DNA of 58,207 nt from Oidiodendron maius Zn (taxonomy: Eukaryota > Ascomycota > Leotiomycetes > Myxotrichaceae), in contig KN832902.1 in assembly GCA_000827325.1 (NCBI GenBank), positions 112,518 through 170,724 of the forward strand. Reading direction: 5' to 3'. Below are positions 31,432-41,422 of this stretch, in pieces (within the stretch, counting starts at the first letter, position 1; each line of letters starts with the position of its first letter). A program made the translations under genes and the position numbers. The notes beneath the pieces are model-generated. The model made no database searches. It was not told where the DNA came from and saw nothing but the letters and a program-made list of their open reading frames with translations.

Positions 31432-32442
31432 ATGTCATCTGGACGCTATTCCAGATGCCTCGCGTGCAAGCACTCGACTTCTGCACCTACTCATCCCGCT
31501 ATTCCGGGATGCCATTATGAACGTATTTAGAAGTACTTGCTCTTTCTAACTACCACAAGTCCTACTAATTATACGTCTAAGCTTCTATTTTATTAGTACT
31601 GCCAGCAATATGCTTCTAATAATTCCTAAAAGAGTTAACCCTGGGAAAGCTTAAGTTCAAGCGGCCCTAGGGCTTAGAAAATAGAGCCCAGTCCTGCGAA
31701 CTGCTATACCATATTATCTGTCGTATATGGCCATCCATTGATATTAGGCTATTTCCTGGCGTATTGTACGTGGTGGCGACTTTTTATTAGACCATGGTCT
31801 TCTATTATAAATCACTTCGGCCAGCCTATCAGGGCATAGGAATCGTACAGTGCTGGTAGAGAAGGATTCTCGAATGGTCAATTTGGAAGATATATATGAA
31901 GCCGGACAGAAAGCACACGAATGAAAAGAACTTACAGCTAGAACTTCGTGCATAACAGTAGGCTGAATACTGGCGCTTGTTTAACTTTTCCTTCAGATAA
32001 GACTTGCCAGCATCAAGGATAAAGCAGTCGACGGTGTCCTTTGGAGCCTCAACTAAAGAGGGGATATCACTCACATGTAGATCCATAGTCAAAATAATTA
32101 AAGGAAGAGGATATCACGAAGTACCGGTCAGAGTTATGAGAACAGAGACATCACATCAATGACTAAATTAAAATAGCTCCGGCCAGTACAGACAAAACTT
32201 CCCTGATCCCCTTAGTTATTTCGAAAGAAAAATGACCCCTCCCAGTAATTGGCCGTTTAATTTAGTGTGGGGTTTAGCTTGGAAACATAGACTTATTGCG
32301 TCAGGCTCCTAAACAGACATTAAAAATATCAAGAGTGGCTATCATGTACACTTTTTGAGATGTTCCCCTTATGGTGAAAGTCCCGGTGCTGACCGAACTG
32401 TTTTGTGGGCATGTTTTGCACCCCCTCTAAAAGCCCATTTTC
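31432..32442. other. Intergenic, convergent spacer, no convincing gene
   Basis: Between the convergent cyclin and GPCR genes. A minus-strand frame at 31829-32092 (starting MTMDLHVSDIPSLVEAP) has codon-like structure over its first 45 residues and might be a first exon of a small gene, but I found no credible continuation. Confidence 0.4.
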
Positions 32443-33737
32443 CTAGAGCCTTCTGGTGACGTAAGAACGCCAAAGCTCTTTGCACGCAGAGGTCGAGATT
32501 GTAGTGTAAAGAATAGCGTTCCAAAACCCTTGGAGGGGCAAGACGAAAGACCCCGCGAAGTTCAGGCCATAGTTCGAGCTATCAGGGTAGGCGATGCTAT
32601 AGATCCGATTGATGCTTGATGGGATCTGCAGTTTATCACCAGTCTTAGAGTTTTCCAAGATTGGAATAGAGGGCACATTCATACCCAGGTGACTACTAGA
32701 GCGATAAAGAAGAGGAATGAACATCTTAAATAGGACCATAATGTACGGTTCATAATAAATTCTGTGGCAGGAACCCTGCGAGGTTGAGATTGTGCGGTAG
32801 ACTCGGCGTTTATAGAATTTTGACTGAATTGCCTTGTAGGAGGTAGATATGCTTCGGCGTGATTTTGCTCGTGGAGATGTGACAAGTCGGATGTCGAGAC
32901 ACCACTCGTAGGTTCAACTATTATCGCGTTTGTGCTCCTGTGTGGATTGAGATGTGGACGTGGTTTTGGTAAGGGTCTGACAAAGCTTCTGAGAGTTCGG
33001 TGGTGTTGAAAGATATCGCGGCCAATAATGATGTAAATGGTGAAGGTCCCAATGATAACGAGCCTATAAAAATAAAAGTTTGTTCATATTTGGATGCGAG
33101 AGTCATACCATACTGGTCCATAGAAACACAAAAGCCGCAGAAACTGCCAATTAGAGTCAATCGAACACCACAACTATTTAAGAATCAGCCAGAGAATAAA
33201 TTTAAAGATCAACTGCCTTGATATACTATTGCTGGTCCGTAGATTCTGCCCCTCTGTGTACTGTTGACACAGAGTAGTGTTACGGAAGGTATCAGTGGCA
33301 TCCCGTAGCACGCTAGAAAATACTTCCATTCGAGACTCTTCAGCTGTGTCGTAGTGTACCTCTTGTAGAAGGTGAGGTAGAAATTCAGAGCCATACAAAA
33401 GGACCACAGAGAATCTGCGGGCATCCACCTATTTGTAAGATTAGCATTTACTTAGAATTTATTCGGGCGAGGTTGATTACTGCTGGATAAAAAATGCCTG
33501 CAGCTGGCAGAGCACTGAATTTTGCCCAGCCAATACACCCTCTCTCGATATTAGAGTCGCAACGTTTGAGAGGATATTTCCGAACGATGCGTAGAATATG
33601 AGTCTGCTAATGGGCGTGTGGAAAGCGGACGAGGAACAAAAGGTGATAACGACAAAAAAGCAGCCGACTAGAGACAGTATTGAGGCAACTCTCTCAGCCC
33701 TCTGGACGTTGCTGAATTCTTTCTCCGTCCAAGTCAT
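32443..33737 (-). CDS. cAMP-receptor-like seven-TM GPCR, 361 aa, 5 exons
   Basis: Predicted plasma-membrane seven-helix receptor of the fungal cAMP-receptor-like (CAR) class, expected to signal through heterotrimeric G proteins. Exons on the minus strand are 33737-33481, 33428-33227, 33173-33109, 33063-32685 and 32625-32443. Introns are 45-59 bp, phases match, and the sum is 1086 nt without a stop. Helices 1-2: VASILSLVGCFFVVITF and RLIFYASFGNILSNVATL. Helix 3: MPADSLWSFCMALNFYLTF. The LEWKYFLACYGMPLIP block is the family signature. Helices 5-7: GPVWLVIIGTFTIYIII, FLFFIALVVTW and NFAGSFVLPLQGFWNAILY. A long Ser/Gln-rich third loop and a short C-tail complete it. The ligand is unknown. The gene is fragmented in single-ORF views but looks functional. 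Confidence 0.85.
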
Positions 33738-35319
33738 TGTGAGGTCCTTGCTAAGTAAAGGAAGAGAGAAATAATAAGAGTTCGCGCTATTAGTGTTGGA
33801 TTACTTTGTGCAACACTTGAAAACACTATGTTTCTAGTTTGACCACAACTCCACCTTACGGCTGAAATTTGTTAATAACCTATTAGAATTAAGCCTCAGT
33901 CATTAATATTTAATAATATATGCGCTTTAATTAATATTAATACGTAGTGTTGTAATGCGCATTTCCGGCATTCAGGGTAAAAGTGGCATTCTTTGAAAGT
34001 GATCCATTAGTAATGGCGCAAACTCTTAGTTACCAGGGTTGCTCGGCAATTATTCAATTATTTCCGCTTAACTTCAAGCTCGGCATATACCATCGCTGAA
34101 TAGCAAGGCAACAAAAGGCAAGCTAAACTAACGTTACTTTTGTTATGAAACGTCCTAATATATGGCGCAATATATACGCCATGTGGCGTGGCTTATATAG
34201 CTCTTGAGGATCAAATAAGTTTTTCCTACGGGGTATTCTGTGCAACAGATGACTCTACCATGTATGAGCATGCGACAGTATAATCTGTAAATGCCGATGG
34301 ATAGCCAGAAATCGAAAGCTCACAAAGCTCGGTTTCAAGAATGGTCCACACTATGGAATCAAACCGAATCACCCCCAGGGGAAATTTATGTTTGTCACAA
34401 ATTAGCTCCATGGCCGCGTGGCCAAGTTCTCCTCTCGTATCTCTCCTTATTGATGGAACCATTTGCGGTAACCCCGCAGTCCCAATGTAGCAGGGATAGC
34501 CATATTCACTTACAAAGTTTGCACTGGCTCCAAATTTTATCAACCACGTAACCTTAGTATATTGTGGCATTATTTAATATAATGGCAGAATCGAGGATTA
34601 TAGAGCCTGCGGATTATACGATTATACTCTCTATAGGGTGTATTCTAATTAATGCGGTATTATATACTCTGGAGCTGAGGTCGGGTTAATGCACAAGTTA
34701 TAATCGGATATCAAGGTGAAACTCAGTGTTATATTGACTATTGAGTGATGCAAAGACAACTAATGAGTATAGATACGCTGGAGTGAGGACCCCTTTATAT
34801 AGACCTTACTGACTCACATGAATCCTCTGAATCCTAGATCCTGAATCCTAAAGGATGTGATATATGCTTGAGGCCCTAGTCAATATATACTATAAAATTT
34901 CAGATAGGCATCTCCGCAGTTTTGGTATAGGCCACTCATCGGCCGTTCCCAGGGGTAGTCTCGTAACTAACCCAACCTTCTGAACTTTAATAAAGGTTGT
35001 GCATGGGTCTACTCGTGTATGGTGCCGAGTGTCACCGGTGTCATACCGTATCACTAGGGGTCCCCATGGCGTAAAGTTTGGAACCCGACGGCTAAATCTC
35101 GATGCCCCTAAGTTAAGTTGGCCCCCACCAGACGTAGCAGCTGTCCCTGCAATAGTTCAGAATAAGAGTATTTTTGAAAAGCAGAAGTCTTTTTGGAATA
35201 TATAAGGTCTCTCGGTGAACTTGGCTACTTGTAATGGCTATTCATGCTTTTGCTCCAATTAAATCCAGCTGAGCGTGCCAGAACAGACTGCAATCGTCAA
35301 TATCTGCTAATGTTGGAAG
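33738..35319. other. Intergenic, AT-rich, with an LTR trace
   Basis: No intact gene. 33890-33960 is very AT rich. A minus-strand frame at 34226-34570 contains TWLIKFGASANFVSEYGY, faintly ankyrin-like, but is otherwise featureless. An LTR-like fragment lies at 34691-34763. The right part is the SPX-EXS promoter. Confidence 0.45.
34691..34763 (-). repeat. LTR-like fragment, inverted partner of 45847-45920
   Basis: The reverse complement reads TTAGTTGTCTTTGCATCACT CAATAGTCAATATAACACTG and on to TTGTGCATTA, nearly matching the plus strand at 45847-45920. A TATATAAA-like box lies about 50 bp upstream of both, as expected in an LTR promoter/U5 region. No internal retroelement sequence adjoins. Confidence 0.6.
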
Positions 35320-38300
35320 ATGAAATTTGCTAAGTATGATGTCCTTAGTGACGTTAGAATGACCGGGACTGTGCTAACAATGCTGATTAGAGAATTAGAC
35401 CAAGACGCCGTCCCCGAATGGAAGGCAAAATACTTGGACTACAGGGTTCATTCATCCTCGTTGTCTTCGCAAACTCAGAGCTGATGTTTGGTCTTCTAGC
35501 TTGGCAAGAAGAAGGTCAAAGCCATCGCCATCACTACCGCATTTCATTGTGTCAACGAAACACCCCAGGACCCACGACAATATCGACACAGGGTCAATGA
35601 CAGCCCGAAGTACTTAGGCCCCCTATCTGTACCGCTTCGTACAGTCAGTACACCATCAGGATCCTCTGCTCCAAAGCCCTCTCGCTCAGTTTTAATTGAT
35701 GAAGACTTGCACTTGATCTCCTCACCCGGTGACTCAGGAGGCTACGGCAATGCTACTTGTGATATCATAGCCCCAAAGCTGCTGTCAGATCCCAACCCGC
35801 CTCCACCACCTGCTCTGAAACTTTCAAATTTAGCAATGGATGATAGTAGTGAGTTTGATTTGCTTGAATGGAGAAGAAGCAGACTGAAGTACATTGAACG
35901 CCGAATCGGCCAGAGGAGAAATTCCATTCCACCTCCAACCATTAATTTTGAGGTTAATCTGATAAATGCTCTACCTACGCCCAACGGGACTCATTCTCCA
36001 TCTCAAGCTCACAACATGCTACCCGGCCGACATTCCTCTGCTACAAATTTTTGTCCCTTGCTGAAGAATACATTCTCAGACATCCGGCCATTAAATAAGC
36101 CATCTAATTCACTCGATATACGGGATACAGGTCTCAGTGCTTACAGACTGTTGAAATTTAGTCAAGCGGGGTTCTTTGATTGGCTGGACCAAGAATTGGC
36201 TATGGTCGAGACGTTTTACAAGATGAAAGAGAACGAGGCGAGTAAAAAGCTAGATATGCTTCGCGCCCAGTTGCATGAAATGACAGACCGGGGGTTGCAA
36301 GAAGCCCTGACCGCCCAGATGACCTTAGGGGCAGTCAGTGAGATCCTTAGAAGTCACTCCGACAAAAGCACCGATCCTCCCAAGCATGCAGACATGTGGC
36401 TTGACACATCAAAGGTTGCTTTCCGGGACCAGCGTCATAGTGTCGACTCCCGAGGTGGCCTTTTCCATCGAACAAACAACCGAGACAGGATTGACTACCG
36501 ACGAGCCAAAACGAAGCTCAAGTTTGCGTTAGAGGAGTTCTACCGCGATCTCCAGCTTCTTGAGTCTTATGCTTCACTGAATTATACTGCATTTCGCAAG
36601 ATCAACAAGAAGTTTGATAAAGCTGTTAGCGCTCATGAATCACTTCGATACATGTTTGAAAAGGTAAATAAGGCTTACTTTACTCAGAGCAAGGTTTTGA
36701 ATAGCCACATGCAAGACGTTGAGGATCTATACGCCCGTCACGTCAAACACGGAAACCGCAAGAAGACCCTGGAAAAGCTTAGGAACAGGACCAGGCGAGC
36801 AGGAAACTACTCCGGGAGTATTTTTAGGTGCGGACTACTGCTCGGCATTGGTTTTTGCTTCGCGATTCAGGGAGTTATCTATGGTGTGCAGCTGCAGTCA
36901 CATTCAGACCCCGCCATTCAGATAAAGGCAAGCTTCTTATTACAAGTGAGCAATAACGGAGATTGTTGGGATATAGATACGGCTAACCAGAGCTTAGATC
37001 TATGGGGGTTACTTCTTGGGACTTTACCTATTATTATTATTTTGTTTGAACTGCGGAGTTTGGACAAGAAACAAGATTAACTACATTTTCGTTTTTGAAC
37101 TCAATAGTAGGAAATACCTTGATTGGAGGCAGCTCGCCGAGGCAAGTCTGGCCTTCATGCTGACCCATTGAGTTACTGATTTCATTTATGTAGTTGCCCT
37201 GCTTACTCTTCTTCTTATTCGGCCTTTTAATATGGCTCAATTTCTCAGGATACGGAATAGCAAGGATATTCGTATATTATCCCATTACCCTGATCGGGCT
37301 CACAACGACCATTATGTCATTTCCAGCCCCTATTTTGTACCATCATAGTCGAATGCAGTTCCTTTATTCTCATGTGAGTACGAAGGTCGCCTTTAGCCTC
37401 CATCTTCGGTGCTGATCTTTGGCAGTGGCGCTTGCTCCTCAGCGGCTTCTATCCTGTAGAGTTTGGGGATTTATTTCTTGGTGATATGTACTGTTCCTTA
37501 ACATACATGACGATGGTAAGCCACATACATCCTGTCCCACCAAAGCAAGATAACTGTTAAACTTGTGAAGAATCTCCAGGTCTTCTTCTGCCTATACTCC
37601 GGCAACTGGGACAATCCGAGCTCGTGTAGTTCTTCACGTTCTCGCCTCCAAGGTTTTTTCTCCGCGATTCCTGGAATCTGGCGTATATTTCAGTGCCTCC
37701 GTCGTTACTATAATACTCGGAATATATTTCCCCATCTCGTCAACAGTGGGAAATACACCTTCACAATTCTGTATTATATGACCTTGAGTATGTACCGGAT
37801 CGATGGGAATCATACGAAATTGATTGTGTTCATCACCTTTGCTCTATGCAATACGTTTTACTCCGGTAAGCTGTCCTTGCCGTTCGCCACAGCTGAGTCC
37901 ATGTGCTAACTGGTAAGTATTTTGGGATCTCGCCATGGATTGGAGTGAGTTTTACCATTATCTTTGACTATGATCGCACTCTAATAGATGTAGGTGTATG
38001 CCAACCAAACGCTCGAAATCCTTTCCTCCGTCAAATCCTCGGATACAAAGGGCCGTGGAAGTATTATTGTGCCATAATCTCGAATGTCATCTTCAGATTT
38101 AGCTGGGTTCTCTATACTCTTCACACCCACGATCTTCAACATAGTAGCACAGTCAGCTTCCTTATTGGGTTCATCGAAGTTACACGGCGTGGTATGTGGA
38201 TGCTATTTAGGGTTGAGGTATGTGTATGCGCCCTGCTTACGAAAACTCCAAACATCTGGTTGACCATTTTGTATACTAGAATGAACACTGCGCGAAGTAA

Positions 38301-38714
38301 GTGGCGTACTTGTAAACTCTAGCCACCGCAGTCCTAATATCAAGATAGCGTCAGTAGATTACGAGCTTCCCGCGATATCGCCCTCCCTTACGATCTGGAA
38401 AGCTCACCTGCTCATGCTGCCGAACACAACAAGCAACACGCCACTTTAGCGATATCCGATACTGCTCTGCCGAAGCAAGCCAGATAGCCCAGCCAGTGCC
38501 TCTAATCTACCCCGATTGCGCCGGCACTGGGGCTACAATATCACGAATTGGGAAGCTGATCCCAACCGCTCATCAACAGGAATTTGAGCGCAAGAAGAGG
38601 TCTAGGTTAGGCGACAGAGATACTCCGGATAATATGGATGGATGGGGTGATAGTGATGACAGTGATACCCAAAATGTGGTGGACATGGAACGGTCCTGGT
38701 ATATACAAAGTTAG
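35320..38714 (+). pseudogene. SPX-EXS protein (SYG1/XPR1-type phosphate exporter/sensor), one-base frameshift
   Basis: SPX domains bind inositol pyrophosphates, and EXS domains mediate phosphate export or its signalling. Model: 35320-35333, 35391-35445, 35500-37141, 37194-37373, 37426-37515, 37571-37865, 37918-37944, 37994-38217, 38280-38296 and 38349-38487. The first exons give MKFAKELDQDAVPEWKAKYL and GKKKVKAI (SPX start). 36500-36790 gives the SPX core with AKTKLKFALEEFYRDL and AFRKINKKFDK. TM/EXS blocks follow (TRNKINYIFVFEL, YMTLSMYRIDGNH, HDLQHSSTVSFLIGF). The exon sum is 2683 nt, one more than a multiple of three: the frame changes inside the G-run at 37004-37008. The intron at 37142 is GC..AG. 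A second break near 38470-38487 separates an acidic tail (ARIG-type block ISRIGKLIPTAHQQEFER) ending at 38714. All splice signals look healthy, so this is either a very young pseudogene or a sequencing error. Confidence 0.88.
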
Positions 38715-38747
38715 GTGTTTAATCGAATAATATTCACAGATACAAAG

Positions 38748-40268
38748 TCAAAGAAGAACGTCTACCCTGCTATCCCACCAGCTTGGATAAGCTCTTGAGG
38801 TAGCTGCAAACCGATCATTTGCATACACCTCTAAGATTGAGTTATCCAGCGCAATACGAATTGTAAGATCCTCGCCTGGAATTAGATTGAACTGGCCCAA
38901 ATCTGGGAGATTCGTACTGAGGGTTTGGACACTGGATTTGCTTCGATCAACTGTGATCAATCCTTGGCTGAGGTCAAAAATGACTCTCGTCACTTCGACC
39001 GACTCGTGAGCTTCTCGGAGGTTAAACACAAATTTCTCTTTTCCGAGAAGTGTAAACGTAGCCTCCAGCTAGCAATTTGTGCCGCGAAACTCTCTGAAGC
39101 TGGACAAAGATGTAGAAGGTTTGCCCTCCCGAAGGCCACTAAGTTGAGGAGCTGGGCGGATACCAAGTGTTGTTGCCATTCCGGTCGGTTCGTCTATTCT
39201 CCAGCTATTGTCGGCCTTCAGTAGGTTAGAGACAGGCTTCGAGATCTCAAACAGTTCCCTTGGTTGGGTTAAGCAGCCAGACTAGCCTTGATCACGCAAT
39301 ATATACTTCACAACTGCTTCATTGGCCTAACCCAAGCTGTATCAGACGATCGTTGGAGTCACGGAGCAAGTGAGGCGCGTAGAGAATTCCATGGTCTAGG
39401 AGTCCATAATTAAAGATCTCAAATCTAGGGCTGCCACCCTCAAGGATCAGAGTGCCACCAAGCCAAAGAGTGTAATGTTGACGGTGACATTTGCTTGAAA
39501 CATCCTCCTCTACACCGACTACGATATAATCCCTTTGACCGCTGGAGAAAAGCCCAGCACATTCAAAGTTCATCCCAAATCTCAAGGACGAGGTTGGAGA
39601 GATCCTAGAGCCGGCCTCGACATCCAAAATTGTGGCAACAAATTTCCAGTCGAGAAGATCATTCGATTTGTAAAGATGCAGCTGGGACCGTCCCGGTACG
39701 GACGACGAGACCATCATATATTCTGTTGATATGTGTTGTCCAAGGAGCAGAGAGAGAGAGATTGCCATCGAGAGACTGACGGATCTCGCCAACCTCGTGT
39801 CGCGGTCCGTTTTGGAGGAGTTCTAAGGAGAGGATTATGTTCGTATCGATTCCAGGATGTTCCAAAATCCGTTGAGACTGCAACTGACTGCGACTCACAT
39901 CCTTCGACTTAATCCTTAGACCAATGAATGGGTAGATGCGACACGCTTGTGTAGAAGAGATATAATACTTTCTTTTCTTCGACTAGCCTCGAGACTATAG
40001 ATCCGGAGAAGACCTCAAGAGAATCATAAGATGTGGCAACACCATTTTTAATGGCTGGCAAGCTATCCTGCCAAGTGATCAAGTCCTTGCTGCGTGCCAT
40101 TCCCCACGCGCTATTTCCCTCTCCGGTTGTTCCAGGATTCCACTGGTAGCAGAGTAGATACTCTCTCGTCTCTGGGACGTAAACTGCCCCGCATGGGTCA
40201 TTTAACCACGAGTGGGGAGCGATGAAATGGGAGGTCGGACGGAAACGATCGAAAGCCGACATCGCCAA
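38748..40268 (-). pseudogene. GH32 family glycosidase (invertase/inulinase-like) pseudogene
   Basis: GH32 enzymes hydrolyse sucrose or fructans. On the minus strand the five-bladed propeller start HFIAPHSWLNDPCG holds the nucleophile Asp, though the usual NDPNG is NDPCG. YQWNPG and FSGSIV follow. An in-frame TAA at 39909-39911 precedes a block ending in the RDP motif (RGWRDPSV, near 39790). A frameshift then leads to STEYMMVSSSVPGRSQLHLY and NFECAGLFSSGQRDY with the acid/base Glu. A C-terminal beta-sandwich piece (IRIALDNSILEVYAND) is in another frame at 38748-39029. All three catalytic residues are still present, but stops and at least two frame changes break the gene. No signal peptide is evident at the chosen start, so an intracellular enzyme or a lost first exon is possible. 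Confidence 0.85.
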
Positions 40269-40415
40269 TATTAAAGAAGTGAGATACTGGGGATACCAAG
40301 ACTGCAGAAAATCCTTCTTTGTTTACGATGGGTAAGACGCTCGGGATATATGAAGCAAGAACCACCATCACAAGACGCAAATATGATGTCTAATCGAAGT
40401 TATGAAGTGATGGAG

Positions 40416-40984
40416 TTGAGAATCGGGAGAAGATCGGGACGACAAGCGAAACAGACTTTCAAGTTTGCTTTATTACTTATCCGTCCTGTTCACTTAGCTT
40501 TCAGGTCATTGCCGACCCACCTTCAAATACACGTCAGGGCACGGGCGCGCAATAAGACCCGCGATGAGTGCTTGGGTTAGAACATAGGTAGATATCTTCA
40601 CGGCCCCCTAGCGTACTGCGCCATACTTCGGCTTGATTCTTATGGACGCGTCCAGGCCAAGGCCTCCTATTGTGAGATGATGGGCAGGGCAGAAAGCATT
40701 GAAGCGCCAGGGACACCACCTCTATGTGGGACCTGTGTTGTGCTGTGTTAGAAATTCGCCCTATTGGTCCTCGAGATAGTGGGATCGAAAATGCCTCACC
40801 ACGGCAAACCACTCATAATCGAACAGGAGGCATCCTGCCAAGGCGTTCTTCTTACTTCGGCGCTTCTCTATCTGGTACTGTACGTTGCCGTTACAGCGAG
40901 ACGGCGCGAGACGGCCATGCAGTATGAGCTACGCATGCCAAGAGTGCAGAGCCGTGTGAGACCTTTCCCCTCTAAGTTAAGGTC
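40416..40984 (+). repeat. Dispersed 573-bp repeat, copy 2 (upstream of a Zn2Cys6 gene)
   Basis: Co-linear with 13708-14280 in the same orientation and at high identity, with scattered substitutions (for example GCGCGAGACGG against GCACGAGACGG) and small indels. It ends 439 bp before the start codon of the regulator at 41423. Flanks of the two copies are unrelated, which defines the unit: TTGAGAATCGGG to AAGTTAAGGTC. No target-site duplication is obvious. Confidence 0.88.
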
Positions 40985-41013
40985 AGCCCATTACGACGCG
41001 GGTTGGAAACCTT

Positions 41014-41320
41014 GAAATAAAGAGGAAGCCGCTACTCTCAGGTTAATCCCCATTTCTCACTGTGTCGGATCTACTTCAGTGCTCCTGCAACAATATATCA
41101 ATGAACTTTCCCATCCTCCCAGTATCGAGGGCATACGCAATATACTATGTCCTGCAAGATCTCTACCGACCCCGATTCTAACTGTGGGAAAAAACAAAAA
41201 AAAATCGAGTAGTCCGGGAGACTACTGTGAATCGTGGTGGTAATACAATAAGTCGTATCGAGGAAGAGACGGCAATTGACCGAAACTGCTTGCCGGGCAC
41301 AATTCTAAATCTGATATGAC
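41014..41320 (+). repeat. Diverged direct repeat D1, 5' side of the 41.4-kb regulator
   Basis: Shares an ordered series of blocks with 44095-44375: GAATAAAGA(A/G)GAAGCCGC, CAGGTT, TTTCTCA, CTTCAGT(A/G)CTCCTG, GCAAGATCTCTA/GCGAGATCTCTA, GACTACTGT, ACGG(C/T)AATTGACCGA and a final TATGAC. Spacing is similar with several small indels. It lies between repeat copy 2 and the gene. Confidence 0.65.
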
Positions 41321-41422
41321 CCGTACTACAACCTCGTGCTTAGGGTGGAGCAATCTGGTATCTTTGAGCTGTTAAGTGTCAACGAGCAGCTTACTTTTCG
41401 CATTACACCAGGGCCCGCCGAA

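Noticed and set aside
31829-32092. Small minus-strand gene starting MTMDLHVSDIP
   Set aside because: The codon-like first part has no credible splice continuation or recognisable family, so it is mentioned only under the spacer.
34226-34570. Ankyrin-like minus-strand ORF
   Set aside because: Only one short word resembles an ankyrin helix; no repeated units or second helix pair.
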